DNA of 64,000 bases, taken from the NCBI RefSeq assembly GCF_030247185.1, contig NC_080571.1, positions 15,097,631 to 15,161,630 of the forward strand, read 5' to 3'. Below the pieces are notes generated by a model. The model did not search any database. It was not told the DNA's origin and saw nothing but the letters and a program-made list of their open reading frames with translations. Shown here piece by piece: positions 19,963-32,681 of the stretch; within the stretch, counting starts at the first letter, position 1; each line of letters begins with the position of its first letter. The position numbers and the translations under genes are program-made. This DNA is from Malaya genurostris (Eukaryota > Arthropoda > Insecta > Diptera > Culicidae).

Positions 19963-22167
19963 GGCCCTTATTCTGCGAGTCGAGTGAGGTGAGATAAGTC
20001 GAGTCACCCGAGTCACGCGATTCTGACAGTCGAATGAAGTGACAAAAGTCACCATGATGAACTTCGATGAACTCTCACCGTATTCTTGCAGTCGAATCTG
20101 AGTGACAAGAGTCACTACGCAGTGAGTTTCAAAGTCGGTACCGGTAAAGCAAGTGACAGGAGGAATATTAACCGAAAAATCTTAGATATTTTCAAACCTT
20201 TGAATTTTTTAACATGATTTGATGTTGTTATTAAACAACAAAATTAATTGTACCAATTATGTTGTTACTTTTTAGATTTCCTATGAAAAATTCAATTCTC
20301 ATACATTAGGATAAATGTATACTTCCAGAGAATTAGAAGAGAGATTGAGCTGTAAAATTATTAGATACAACTTTATGAGCATGATGGACTAGGCTCATAA
20401 TACTTTGGGATGAAGGGACTTATACTCACGAAATGCGCGAAAGCACAGATTATTGTAAAAAAAACTATTTTAACCCACATAATGAGGTGAAATGATGCTT
20501 TTCTCATATAAATGTTACTCAGGAAAAAAAAGTTTTGAATTTTGAACAAGGAAAGTTGTTTAAGCATATAGCACAACCTATATAATTTATAAAAAGCTTT
20601 AAGGCAAGCTTACAGAAGTTTGTCTTTTTTTTGCATTTTGTTCTACATGGCGGAATACATTTTAAACACACTTGCCCTGTTGTTCTGGAACCCGAAGTGA
20701 CATCCAAAAAAAAAGTCCATAAAACGTTTTATTATGGTCTAAATTTGCAAAAATGCACTCAGCTGTTTCTTAGGAAGTGTTTTCAGTTCAAAATTCAGTG
20801 ACAAAATATTCCATGCTGAATATTAATCATTATACATTTATTTTTCATCCAGACTGTTGATTTAGTCTCATGCACTATTTCGATTAAACCCAACTAAAAG
20901 TTATTTAGCAGGAATTTGATTTTGTAGAAGTAGCAGGAGTGCAGGAGTTGGTTTCTCTCGAGTAGCTGGCAGACAAAGTGCTAGTTATTCAGTATTAATT
21001 TGACACGAATTAAATAAATGATATGCAACAGTTTATGTGGCTCAAAGTCATTCGAAACTTTCAGAAACATTTGATCGTTAAAAGCCAATCATCAGTCAGT
21101 CGAAAACTGAATATTCAATCTTCAGCACAGTGGCTTGGTATGAATTATTTTGTGAGAGGAAGGATGTTCAGATAACGAGATAGAAAATTATACTCAGGGT
21201 ATCTGTGCCTCATGAAGACTCTAATACCACTGTACCATAATCAAACCAACACTTTAATTGGACTCGTCCTTGCCGAAACCGCAGCCATTATTAACTACTC
21301 GATATTGTTGAGAGATTAACTCCTTTCAACTTGAACAAGAATATTACAACGGGCCTTTGTCCACCGGTAAGCATTTTATTGGAATGAGTGGCAGTGGTTT
21401 GGACTGTTATGTAGGTGAACTTGATACCTGATTCAGATTAAATAAACAAATCTTGCATCAGATATTTCGCTCCTCAGAAGCATACTTTGAAGTTGCAAAT
21501 AAGACAAATTGTTGCAAACGATTAGGAAATTGATTAAAACCAGTAACTTGTAGTGATTTCGAGGATTATCGACATACATTATTCATACTAATCATCGGCA
21601 ATGGACAATGCACTCGTGATTAAAAAAAAAACAAATAAACCGGAATCCGAAAACAAATTCAACACTGAAGATTTATATCGAGAATATTTAAACCTCACAA
21701 CCGGCAACATTTCCCAATCGTTTTGACGTTTGGGAAAATGAATCGTTCGTCACTTGAGCTTCACCTTCTCACTCACCATGGAATGAACCTGTCACGTCAC
21801 CCGAGTCGACTCGTAGAATAGGGTGACTACCAGCGCTGCCAACTATACCGATTTCTCGGTATTTATACCGATTTTTGGACTCGATACAGGAATACAGATA
21901 TGCTCTCTCAAAATCCGATATTTCAATTTTCATACAATATACCGATTTTCAGTTTTTGTGTTGGATTTCATAGGGGTAAACCAGGTCGAGCGACCTTCTG
22001 GTTTTTTTTTTGGTCGCAAAATCAGTTTCCACCCTAAATCGATGTTTGATTTTTCGAGAAAGATATTGTACAGATAGATTTTTCCACTACAGCACTGGTG
22101 ACTACAGTCATGTGACAGCGAGGTGAGATTTGTCGAGTCACCTCACTCGACTCGCAGAATAAGGGCC
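19963..22167. mobile_element. Harbinger-like non-autonomous element
   Basis: About 30 bp of terminal inverted repeat, beginning ggcccttattctgcgagtcg, bounds a 2205-bp unit. A 3-bp duplication att precedes the left end and follows the right end. GG-initial ends with a 3-bp duplication resemble PIF/Harbinger elements; this assignment is tentative. Subterminal words like attctgacagtcgaa and attcttgcagtcgaa repeat the terminal sequence near the left end. The interior has no significant ORF and contains a nested hAT MITE at 21831-22097. Confidence 0.65.
21831..22097. mobile_element. hAT-type MITE nested in the Harbinger-like element
   Basis: A 267-bp insertion with ends CAGCGCTGCC and, inverted, CAGTGCTGTA. 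The 8-bp duplication gtgactac lies on both sides (21823-21830 and 22098-22105). Ends of the CAGNGCTG kind and an 8-bp duplication are hAT features. No coding capacity. Confidence 0.8.
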
Positions 22168-24430
22168 ATTATCTTTTATTGGAGATTCACAAAACTTTTG
22201 CCTCACCAGTTCTTTTACATTCGTATTAGAACTATTGAAGTCTGTTCTGACTTGTGATAAGCGGAATTTTTTGAATTGCGATTGAAATTCGAGACCTCTT
22301 CCAAAATAAATTAGAACCATTCATCGCAAAAAGAACAAAAAGTGGAAATAAATCCTGTTATCAACGTAATAAATTTTCGTTCATTCTGGCATTCTTTGTT
22401 CCGCAGTTCAACCTGCGAAACGAGAGCAGGCAACCAAGACACAGCGCAACTGTTGGTTTTTAAAAGACAAATCCAGTTAATCTGGGTCACTTTATAATTT
22501 ACGACGCTCCAGTTTTTCTCCTCCTTGAACCGATCCTAATTTGGCTCGAGGTTTCGCTGCATCCATCGACAGCCGGTAGGAAATACTCCGTAACCAGTTG
22601 ACGTCGGGGGTGCGCCGTAAGTTGTTACCTTGGCTGCTAACTACCACAACAGCCACCGGCCACCATTGAGGTGTCCTTTGTGCGCAGGACCATAAAAGCA
22701 GCAACCGCAGAAGCGAGAAAATATTGAGAAAACGAAAGAAGAAAAAAACATTGACAGCCGATCTGAAAACAGGATTTCTTGTCCTCCTCCAGACCCAGTG
22801 ACCGCCTCCACACTCCAATTTCATGTTCCAGTAGCATCGGCGGATGATGGAAGCTGTTGGCAAATGCAGGACGAAGAGGCACACAAGAAAACGCCATTTT
22901 ATATCCGAACTTCAGGTCCGCAGGGCCACCGCAGCAAGTACACATGTAGGGATTGTCTTTTTTCCGTGTCCCAGCGGTCAGACCTGCGCAATGTTTTTTT
23001 CTCAGATTTGTTTCGTCTGTTTCGTGGAAACCCCGCTCCCACATCGATCCCCCCCCCCCCCCCTCCCGGCACGGAAACACCCTAAAAACCATCATTCGTC
23101 GACCGAAAATCGGCAACCAGAAATGCCTACTGTGACTCGATTTGGTCGTTTTTCGGGGCCGGTCTTGCGCAGAGTTCGTAACCGCGAGTCACCATGGTGA
23201 CACCCTGTTTACGAGTTGTTTGTTTCGGTGGGGACGGCGGCGTCGGCGGCTAGGTGAAAAAAACGAGAAACCATACAAAACAAACCATCACCGAAGGACC
23301 TCCGAGAGCCGTTGGTTGGTTGGTTGGCCGGTGCGGGTGTGGGTGGACGGGTGTCAAACTGGATGCTGCGGCTGCTGCTTCTGCTTTCGGCTAGCGAGTA
23401 GTCCGAATTGCGGTGCTTTTAATGGGGTTCGCCTTGATTGCCGTCATTTTCATCATCGTGGTCATCATCATCATCATCATCATCATCGACGTCGTCGTCA
23501 TTGTGGATGTAATCGATAATCAGACTTAAATTGTGCAGACCACAGAAGAAAAAGAGAGAAAAGAAGATGAAGGAACGAGATAGGATGCTGGAGCGAGACA
23601 AACAATCAACGATTTTTTAATGGCAATTTTTGATGGTTTTTTGGCGAACATTTCGTTTGCACTTTCTCCCTGATTTGCCGGGTGACTCCTTCACTGCACT
23701 TGGGTCGTGGTGTCGCATTTTTTTTTGTTTTGCGCTTGTTGTTTTCTTTTCCTACGGGACCGAAGGAGCGCGAGTATGAGTGAGTGAGTGAGTGCGATTG
23801 CGACATTGCCGGAACGGTGATCCCACAGCAACCGGTTCTTTTAGTTCGGTAATAAAATACTTATGCACCTCTGAAAAACCACGGAGATGTGAATTCAATG
23901 ATTTCAGATACCGATCGAAGACCGATGTTTCTGCGAAGTTGAAATTCTACACCGCCGACCTCTACCGCAAAAAAAAGCATCCCACACCGAAAAATGTTCC
24001 GAAACTGTGTCACGTCTGATGCAGCTTCCACCTTCGGAAAATACCGACTCGTGCGAAACAATGAACCCGCCACCAAATTGTATTATATTACTTTTAATTG
24101 ACCACGTTTATCTTCTACCCGGATATTCCCCGGCCGGTCAATGAGGAACCGCCGATATCGAATCCGTCCGGATTGTCGAATGAATTAAAATTTTCCCAAC
24201 CAAAATATATTCCTCGTGACCAAAAATGGACTGCTCTTCAGGCGGAGGCAAACAAGGATATCGCAAGTTGCAGCTGGGTTTCGGTCGGATCAAGCTTTTT
24301 TTTCTTTTTCGGTGCTACTTGATTTCGGAACAATTTTTACTCGGTAAACGCGCCGAATTGAAGACAAACGAATTTATGCACAAAAATGCTTACCAAAATA
24401 GCCGACTTTGTTTCGTACTTCCGTCTGGCT
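22168..24430. other. GC-richer single-copy region with short simple repeats
   Basis: Unlike its surroundings, this stretch shows no transposon sequence. It contains a run of 15 C (23049-23063), a CAT/CGT trinucleotide tract (about 23456-23500) and a gagt tract (about 23776-23794). Several frames of 60-160 codons on both strands have no recognisable family features. A matcaccatggtgac-type short palindrome sits near 23190. It could be untranslated or regulatory DNA of an adjoining host gene. No splice pattern or protein could be supported. Confidence 0.4.
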
Positions 24431-24568
24431 GCTGATTCAGCATGAAGTAACCTAAAGTCGAAAGAAAAAGCACCAATAAAATGATAAAATTAGAGATTTT
24501 TAAGATTCTTGTGGTTTTAGAAATTTTAAAGAATTTAGAGATTTAAAATTTTAAAGAATAAAAAAAAA

Positions 24569-26255
24569 TTACAGATTTTACAGATTTTACAGATTTTACA
24601 GATTTTACAGATTTTACAGATTTTACAGATTTTACAGATTTTACAGATTTTACAGATTTTACAGATTTTACAGATTTTACAGATTTTACAGATTTTACAG
24701 ATTTTACAGATTTTACAGATTTTACAGATTTTACAGATTTTACAGATTTTACAGATTTTACAGATTTTACAGATTTTACAGATTTTACAGATTTTACAGA
24801 TTTTACAGATTTTACAGATTTTACAGATTTTACAGATTTTACAGATTTTACAGATTTTACAGATTTTACAGATTTTACAGATTTTACAGATTTTACAGAT
24901 TTTACAGATTTTACAGATTTTACAGATTTTACAGATTTTACAGATTTTACAGATTTTACAGATTTTACAGATTTTACAGATTTTACAGATTTTACAGATT
25001 TTACAGATTTTACAGATTTTACAGATTTTACAGATTTTACAGATTTTACAGATTTTACAGATTTTACAGATTTTACAGATTTTACAGATTTTACAGATTT
25101 TACAGATTTTACAGATTTTACAGATTTTACAGATTTTACAGATTTTACAGATTTTACAGATTTTACAGATTTTACAGATTTTACAGATTTTACAGATTTT
25201 ACAGATTTTACAGATTTTACAGATTTTACAGATTTTACAGATTTTACAGATTTTACAGATTTTACAGATTTTACAGATTTTACAGATTTTACAGATTTTA
25301 CAGATTTTACAGATTTTACAGATTTTACAGATTTTACAGATTTTACAGATTTTACAGATTTTACAGATTTTACAGATTTTACAGATTTTACAGATTTTAC
25401 AGATTTTACAGATTTTACAGATTTTACAGATTTTACAGATTTTACAGATTTTATAGATTTTACAGATTTTACAGATTTTACATATTTTACAGATTTTACA
25501 GATTTTACAGATTTTACAGATTTTACAGATTTTACAGATTTTACAGATTTTACAGATTTTACAGATTTTACAGATTTTACAGATTTTACAGATTTTACAG
25601 ATTTTACAGATTTTACAGATTTTACAGATTTTACAGATTTTACAGATTTTACAGATTTTACAGATTTTACAGATTTTACAGATTTTACAGATTTTACAGA
25701 TTTTACAGATTTTACAGATTTTACAGATTTTACAGATTTTACAGATTTTACAGATTTTACAGATTTTACAGATTTTACAGATTTTACAGATTTTACAGAT
25801 TTTACAGATTTTACAGATTTTACAGATTTTACAGATTTTACAGATTTTACAGATTTTGCAGATTTTACAGATTTTACAGATTTTACAGATTTTACAGATT
25901 TTACAGATTTTACAGATTTTACAGATTTTACAGATTTTACAGATTTTACAGATTTTACAGGTTTTACAGATTTTACAGATTTTACAGATTTTACAGATTT
26001 TACAGATTTTACAGATTTTACAGATTTTACAGATTTTACAGATTTTACAGATTTTACAGATTTTACAGATTTTACAGATTTTACAGATTTTACAGATTTT
26101 ACAGATTTTACAGATTTTACAGATTTTACAGATTTTACAGATTTTACAGATTTTACAGATTTTACAGATTTTACAGATTTTACAGATTTTACAGATTTTA
26201 CAGATTTTACAGATTTTACAGATTTTACAGATTTTACAGATTTTACAGATTTTAC
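24569..26255. repeat. 9-bp tandem array (acagatttt)n, about 187 units
   Basis: An extremely homogeneous minisatellite. The only variants seen are single-base changes near 25454, 25483, 25858 and 25961. It grows out of a degenerate agattttaaga-like precursor at 24490-24568 and stops abruptly against a dispersed repeat at 26256. Because the period is a multiple of three, plus-strand frames stay open (QILQIL...); this is not evidence of a gene. Confidence 0.97.
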
Positions 26256-26937
26256 GAATTTCGAACGGAGCCTCGGAGAGCCAAAGTGTTACGTACCATT
26301 CGAATTATCTCGACGAGATCGGAAAATGTCTGTGTGCGTGTATGTGTGTGTGCACCTTTAAAAATAACTTCTAACGCTCAATTTTCCCAGAGATGGCTGA
26401 ATCGATTCCAACAAGCCTAGGCTCGTTTGAATGATTCTAATGAACCATTGATCAAAATCTGTGATCAAATGGCACTTACGGTTTCGGAGATGTAATAGTA
26501 TAAGTGACATAAGTGACAAAACATGCTGCTTTTTACAGCTTAATTTTCTCAGATGTGACTGAACTAATTTTAACAATTCCAGACTCATTTGAAAGCTACT
26601 ATTGAATTAAGGACCAAGTTCGAAGATCAGATGGCTGTCACTTCTGGTTCCAGACATATAATGGTATAAGTGACGTAAACGACTAGCCGCACATATTTTA
26701 TCGGCTGATTTTTTTCGAAGATGACTCAACAAATCTCGATAAACTTAGGCTTATTTGAAAGCTGGCAATGTCAATTATAATTGGAAGGGTTATTCCGAAC
26801 ATTTACGGTTCGACATTTGTAATGTTATATGTGACGTAACCGACAAATCTTCAGTGTTTTTCAATGCAACAAAATCTCTCGGAGATGAAAGAATCAATTT
26901 CGAAGGACTTAGACTCATTTGAAAGCTACTATTAGAT
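26256..26937. repeat. dispersed repeat module (tandem degenerate copies)
   Basis: It begins tcgaacggagcctcggagag and gacgagatcggaaaatgtct with a TG-rich tract, then shows three or four degenerate copies of a unit of about 150 bp containing ctcagagatggctgaatcga, aggctcgtttgaa and ggtttcggagatgtaatag-like words. The same module recurs at 41560-41870 and, in other arrangements, at many places from 33.6 to 61.8 kb. Confidence 0.7.
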
Positions 26938-26939
26938 TA

Positions 26940-28154
26940 AAGACTGTCCCAGAAAGTATGGTCGCAACCAAAAACCGCTGCCATTTCGCAATGGTTCAGA
27001 ATCTGTCAATTTTTATGGCTGCGTCCTGTTGTTTACACTCTTCTCTAACCACTTGTTCAGTTGTTTATTCGATTTCATTAGTTTGTTTCGAAATGCGTGG
27101 ACTTTAAGCAGAACAACGTCGAAAAATTGTGTTCAAATGGTGCACAGAACGCGGACTGTCTCTGAGAAAGATAGCAAAAATGGAAGGAGTAAGTGAAAAA
27201 ACTGTGCGAAATGCAATCAGGAAGTTCGGTGAGGATAACACCTTTGAGGATAAACCGAAAACGGATAAACGTATACTGAAGGCGTTCGAGCAAAAGAAGG
27301 TGGTTTCAGTTCAGAATGTGACAAAAAAAGTGGGCACTTCGAAGTCAAATGTTCTACGTGCTAAGAACGTTTGAATCTTCGAACCTATAAGAAGCAGAAA
27401 CAACCAAAACGTAGTCCGAAACAAGAAGCATCGATCAGACCGAGGGTTCGAAAGCTGTACAATACGATTCTTGCTGGAAATTTGAACTGCATAATCATGG
27501 ACGACGAAACCTACGTGAAACTCGATTACAAATCCTTGCCGGGACCACAATATTATACGGTGCGAGAAGGGCAAGTGTTAAACCAGTCCAAGACATCGAT
27601 AGAAGTCGAAAAATTTGGTAAGAAAGCTATGGTCTGGCAAGCAATTCGTAGCTCCGGTAAGATTTCGAAACCCTTCATCACCACTGCTTCAATGAACAGC
27701 GAAACATACATCAATGAATGTTTACAAAAACGACTTCTACCCATGATTCGAAGCCACAAGGATCCTGTTGTCTTCTGGCTAGATCTTGCTTCTTGCCACT
27801 ACTCGAAATCAACGGTAGAATGTCACTTTCGTCCCAAAAGACATGAATCCACCAAAATGTCCACAACTTCGACCAATTGAGGAATTTTGGGCATTAACGA
27901 AGGCACATCTTACGAAACATGTCTCGGCAGCCGAAACCATTCAACAGTTCGAAAAAGATTGGAAAAAAGTGTCAAAATTTGTTCGCAAGAAGGTGCACCA
28001 GCTAGTCTACAATGGCTAAGTAGCAAATGTTGAGAATAATATTCTGTTGTTGTAGTCTAATATTATCAGTATATCGAATAAATTTTGAATATCTAACACT
28101 TGTGAATTATTTACAGCGAAATCAAAGTGCGTCCATACTTCCTGGGACAGTCTT
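26940..28154 (+). mobile_element. ITmD37E copy D, full length (1215 bp)
   Basis: Terminal inverted repeats of about 24 bp (aagactgtcccagaaagtat on the left, the inverse of ccatacttcctgggacagtc on the right) are flanked by TA at 26938-26939 and 28155-28156, the target used by Tc1/mariner transposons. The unit spans the complete transposase gene and serves as the reference for the other ITmD37E fragments in the window. Confidence 0.93.
27093..28019 (+). pseudogene. ITmD37E transposase, mutated
   Basis: The transposase cuts and pastes the element at TA sites. The gene would start MRGL at 27093, but codon 5 is TAA where copy B has TCA. 27129-27374 encodes the two HTH motifs (ISEK/VSEKTVRNAIRKFGEDN and VTKKVGTSKSNVL). 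A 1-2 nt loss near 27365 then shifts the frame. 27371-27820 encodes MDDETYVK (first Asp), MVWQAI and WLDLASCHYSK (second Asp). A second small deletion near 27823 removes the start of the D-37-E spacer, and another near 27985 removes about a dozen codons before the terminal QLVYNG. It is therefore inactive, although its ends look mobilisable by a relative. Confidence 0.88.
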
Positions 28155-28595
28155 TATTGTTCGGTAGTATGGAATCCTCACTTTCATAATGGAGCTCTAA
28201 GACTTGAATCAATACAGCGCAGATTTGTTCGTTTCGCTCTTCGTCGTTTGCCCTGGTATTACCCTCATCAGCTTCCAAGAAACGGAAGCCATGGGATGCT
28301 TAGCGGTCTCGATACTTTGCAAGTGCTCCGACAAATGTTCCGTGCAAAGGTAATTACCAATGTTTTGACGAACCATATTGATTGCCCGGCACTACTTAGT
28401 CAAATCAACATCAATGTTCGTTCTAGAGCTATTCGCAGTGAAGCTTCAATGGTGTATCTATGAGATTTGATTTCCATTTTTCCACGTAGCAGAATTAAAG
28501 TAAATTTTTTGAATATTCTTAGAAGTAATCATTATTACTTTAGTTTGTCTGTTTATTAAATATAAATAAATAAATAAATAAATAAATAAATAGAT
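28155..28595 (+). pseudogene. LINE ORF2 C-terminal end with AAAT-type tail
   Basis: Frame 28158-28463 encodes the post-RT C-terminus typical of non-LTR elements: VVWNPHFHNGALRLESIQRR, FVRFALRRLPW and, later, DCPALLSQININVRSRAIR, then a stop. A roughly 100-nt 3' UTR leads into (aaat)n at 28562-28591. It is severely 5'-truncated, beginning exactly beside the TA of ITmD37E copy D. The clade is not assigned. Confidence 0.75.
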
Positions 28596-29390
28596 TAAGG
28601 TGTCTGAAGTAGTTATAAATACTCTAAAATTTTGAATTATCAATGCTTGTCTGTTCTAGTTGAAATGATGGTCTGGCAACTACGAGACATGTTTTTAACA
28701 AAGTTTTCTGAGTAATTTGCGGGAAGAAAACATCAAATCTTCCGAATTTCCCAAAACAGTTACTTTAAATTATCATCAGCCATTGCCGCAATTTCAAATT
28801 TCCTGATGGTCTAGATAAGCTTTCTTTTTCTCGGCGTAACAGAGACAGATTCAATACTTCGTGTCTTTGTCAGAGAACCAATCATCAATATTTGAACACA
28901 CAATTAAAATCGTATTTTTTTCGTATTTTTTGACCCACGGGACAGTTTAAGGGCAATTGGATTCGAGGTAGAGAGTTGTTGCTGAATGGACATTTAGTGC
29001 AAGTGAGAAAAGAAAGCAAGACAACGGTCATATTCTGCAATTTCTACAATTTTTTTTTCACTTAGTAGTTATTAAGATATCTAGACTTCCTACGATTCTC
29101 AGACTTTTAAATCCATGTCAAATTTCACATTATGTCAGCATCATCTGCATCAGATTTCAGTTAATATTTTTAGGTTTCTAGTTATTTCACGATTGTTCTT
29201 AGGTTTACCTTATTTGTTCATCATTCATAACCTGTCTAATAATGACTTAAATATTAGCTTGATTTTAATTTTATATGTTGACTACGGTTGCCAATTATTG
29301 CTGGAATGTTGTCCTACACAAACGGTGCAACCTTATTCCGTACATTATTCAGTGTTACAGCATTTATTTTATAGCGGTCCAGTTGGATGA
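28596..29390. other. unassigned AT-rich sequence
   Basis: No gene, array or element end recognised. Some of it may be older LINE 3' sequence. Confidence 0.35.
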
Positions 29391-30410
29391 AATTATCATT
29401 CGATGCGTTCGTCTAACACCCGTGAATTGCTCATCAAATTACCGTGAAGCATGGCCTATTGCGTTCGATCATAACTGTCAAAAGAGTGGCATTCTCCGAC
29501 ATCTTCGAAATCGCTTACCGCCGTATCACAAACTTATAAATCACGAGGCTGGCACCTGGCTTCTCTAGTGAACTCGACGACGGAGGCTTCTGGCCCGGCA
29601 AACGGCGGCTGAATAAATTTCCCATTCCACCGGTGTGTGTGTGTGAGTAGGTAATTAACTTTTGATTTCTTCGGTCACCACCGGAGTGTGAATCGCCGCC
29701 CTGCCGAATCAGGAAGCATTATTATTCGTCGACGATCGGTCGGTCGGTCGGTCGGTCGGAGCTTCTTCACTGGTTTCCAACTGGATGTAGAGTTTCCTTC
29801 ATTCGCCCTCGGCCTCGACTTCGGCAGCGTGGGTCTCTCGTGGTTCGGTTTCAGTCCAGTGGATGGACGGATGGACGGACGGACGGACGGAACTAGCGAC
29901 TGACTCCCTCCTGGCGGGTAGTTCGCGTGGAGACTTGAGATACTACGATCGCAGATAGAGCCAGCTTGAAAAATGACCTTCACGCCACACGTGTTTCCGA
30001 GGTTGAATAGGATTAAATAAAGGTTGAGCACGAGAAAATTGGGACAACAAAAGTAAAGTGAAGAACGAATTTAATGACTTTCTTTCATTCAACCTAACTT
30101 TACTTTAATTGTTAAGTACAATTTTATACCACCTTAAAACTATTTTCAAAATTGAAATCACTACTAATTTTTGCGACAGTTTGAGAAAATTTCAAGACCA
30201 TTAAGGGCAGGCTTGAGTCGAAGTATAATTTTTCGACAAAATCAGAACAGTCTAGAGACACTTTCAAGAATATTTCGAGTTGTGAATTATTTTCGGAACG
30301 ATTTTGTTACTATAATCTGAAAGATTGTAAAAAAATACGAAATCATTTGAAAGTTTGAGGGAATTTAGAAACAATTGCTTGTCATTTTGTAATAATTTTC
30401 AAAGGGAAAT
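29391..30410. other. GC-richer single-copy stretch with tetranucleotide repeats
   Basis: Contains a (cggt)n tract at about 29729-29758 and a (ggac)n tract at about 29862-29892, with a TG tract near 29632. Between them the sequence looks single-copy. No supported coding frame. From about 29960 it becomes AT-rich with no features. Confidence 0.4.
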
Positions 30411-31100
30411 TAATTGTAGCGTAGAGAAATAATGCATAGTGAAATGAAAGGAAGTAAACTGAAGTGAAGTGAAATGAAACAAAGAAAAGTATAGTAAAAT
30501 AACGTGAAATGAAACAAAGTGAAACAAACGGAAGTGAAATACTGCAAGGTGAAACCAAACGAAATGAAACGAAATAAAAAAAATTCCATTTGAAGCAATG
30601 TGAAATTAACAGAAATTAACTGAAGTGAAGGAAAATATAACAAAACGATGTAATTTGAAACGAAGCGAATCGAAGTTGAGTGAAATAAATTGGAATGAAG
30701 CGGACTCAATTGAAGGCAAAATAAGTGGAATGAAATAAATCAAACTGAAATAAAGTAAAGTATACTAGAATTAACTGAACTGTATAGAATTGAGTCAATT
30801 GATATAAAACAAAATGATGCAAACTATGCCACAGTGAAAAGAAGCGAAGTTCACTTAAGAAAAATAAAAGGCAAAACAGTAAAATGAAGAATTTTGAGAC
30901 GAAATGAGCTGCTGTGAAATGGAATTAAGTGAAATTAGAAGATGAAAACTAATGCCAAATAACGCGAAATAATACAAAGAAAAATAAACTGGATTAAAAA
31001 GAATTAAATTGAAGTAAAGCAAAATCAAGTGAAGTGACATGTAGTCAAATCAAACAAAGTAAAGTAAAACAAAATTAAATGTAACTATGCAACATAAACT
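30411..31100. repeat. degenerate 5-bp-period array (tgaaa/gtgaa words)
   Basis: Almost every five bases repeat a tgaaa, gtgaa or caaag word (for example gaagtgaagtgaaatgaaac). It is a decayed array, purine-rich on the plus strand. Open minus-strand frames rich in Phe/Leu/Ser are a by-product. Confidence 0.75.
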
Positions 31101-31125
31101 GAAGTTGCATGTAGTGAATTGAAAT

Positions 31126-31421
31126 TCCCAAGTCCCAAGTCCCAAGTCCCAAGTCCCATGTCCCAAGTCCCATGTCCCAAGTCCCAAGTCCCAAGTCCCA
31201 AGTCCCAAGTCCCAAATCCCAAATCCCAAGTCCCAAGTCCCAAGTCCCAAGTCCCAAGTCCCAAGTCCCAAGTCCCAAGTCCCAAGTCCCAAGTCCCAAG
31301 TCCCAAGTCCCAAGTCCCAAATCCCAAGTCCCAAGTCCCAAGTCCCAAGTCCCAAGTCCCAAGTCCCAAGTCCCAAGTCCCAAGTCCCAAGTCCCAAGTC
31401 CCAAGTCCCAAGTCCCAAGTC
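31126..31421. repeat. 7-bp tandem array (cccaagt)n, about 42 units
   Basis: Regular array with a few variant units (cccatgt near 31155-31172, cccaaat near 31210-31220 and 31320). Because the period is 7 and the unit has no stop in most phases, all plus and minus frames read open; none is a gene. Confidence 0.97.
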
Positions 31422-31848
31422 TCATGCACCAAATCAGTTTCAGTTACTGATTTCCCAGTTTGGAACTCTAAACTGTTTGCTCTAAGGCCTACCGCCTCGA
31501 CTCTCAATTTTCAATTTTAAAATCCAAGGTTTTATATCTCCTATCTTAATTTTTAGGATTAAAGTCCCAGACACTCACAGCTAGAGACCAACTTATCAAG
31601 TTATCTTCAACTTTCAAGTCCTACGTTTCAAGCTTCGATTATCAAGTTTCATGATCCCAGTTTTGAATTCCTAGTTTCAAGCCCCAGGTCCCATGTCTCA
31701 AATCCAAATTTTCAAGTCCAACGTTTTCGAGTAACAGTTCTAATTACCAAATTTGCAGTAACAATTTTCAAGTCTTATGTCCTGAGCTTCATGTGCTTTT
31801 TTCTAAGTTCGGCGTATTAAGTCTTAAGTCTTGAGTTCCAAAACCCCT
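31422..31848. repeat. degenerate continuation linking two 7-bp arrays
   Basis: Words such as caagtcctacg, tttcaagctt, tcccagttttg and ttcaagtcc look like decayed mixtures of the two flanking 7-bp units. Confidence 0.6.
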
Positions 31849-32681
31849 TTCAACTTTCAACTTTCAACTTTCAACTTTCAACTTTCAACTTTCAACTTTC
31901 AACTTTCAACTTTCAACTTTCAACTTTCAACTTTCAACTTTCAACTTTCAACTTTCAACTTTCAACTTTCAACTTTCAACTTTCAACTTTCAACTTTCAA
32001 CTTTCAACTTTTGAACTTTCAACTTTCAACTTTCAACTTTCAACTTTCAACTTTCAACTTTCAACTTTCAACTTTCAATTTTCAACTTTCAACTTTCAAC
32101 TTTCAACTTTCAACTTTCAACTTTCAACTTTCAACTTTCAACTTTCAACTTTCAACTTTCAACTTTCAACTTTCAACTTTCAACTTTCAACTTTCAACTT
32201 TCAACTTTCAACTTTCAACTTTCAACTTTCAACTTTCAACTTTCAACTTTCAACTTTCAACTTTCAACTTTCAACTTTCAACTTTCAACTTTTCAACTTT
32301 CAACTTTTGAACTTTCAACTTTCAACTTTCAACTTTCAACTTTCAACTTTCAACTTTCAACTTTCAACTTTCAACTTTCAACTTTCAACTTTCAACTTTC
32401 AACTTTCAACTTTCAACTTTCAACTTTCAACTTTCAACTTTCAACTTTCAACTTTCAACTTTCAACTTTCAACTTTCAACTTTCAACTTTCAACTTTTGA
32501 ACTTTCAACTTTCAACTTTCAACTTTCAACTTTCAACTTTCAACTTTCAACTTTCAACTTTCAACTTTCAATTTTCAATTTTCAATTTTCAACTTTCAAC
32601 TTTCAACTTTCAACTTTCAACTTTCAACTTTCAACTTTCAACTTTCAACTTTCAACTTTTGAACTTTCAACTTTCAACTTT
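31849..32681. repeat. 7-bp tandem array (caacttt)n, about 119 units
   Basis: Highly regular, interrupted by a recurrent variant caacttttgaactttc (near 32008, 32305, 32494 and 32658) and by caattttc units near 32068 and 32570. The recurrence of the same variant suggests spread by segmental duplication within the array. Open frames (FNFQLST) are by-products. Confidence 0.97.

Noticed and set aside
22637..23116. 159-codon minus frame as a host exon
   Set aside because: No recognisable domain, overlapping frames on the opposite strand, and no splice or start context I can support.
24569..26255. CRISPR-like regular array
   Set aside because: Units are contiguous 9-mers with no unique spacers, in eukaryotic DNA.
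25856..26374. 172-codon open frame of QIL repeats
   Set aside because: It is the 9-bp array read in a stop-free phase; period 9 preserves any open frame.
31050..31520. Several 92-140 codon frames (GLGTWDL, KSQVPSP) on both strands
   Set aside because: Generated by the (cccaagt)n array, open in several phases at once; no gene-like flanks.
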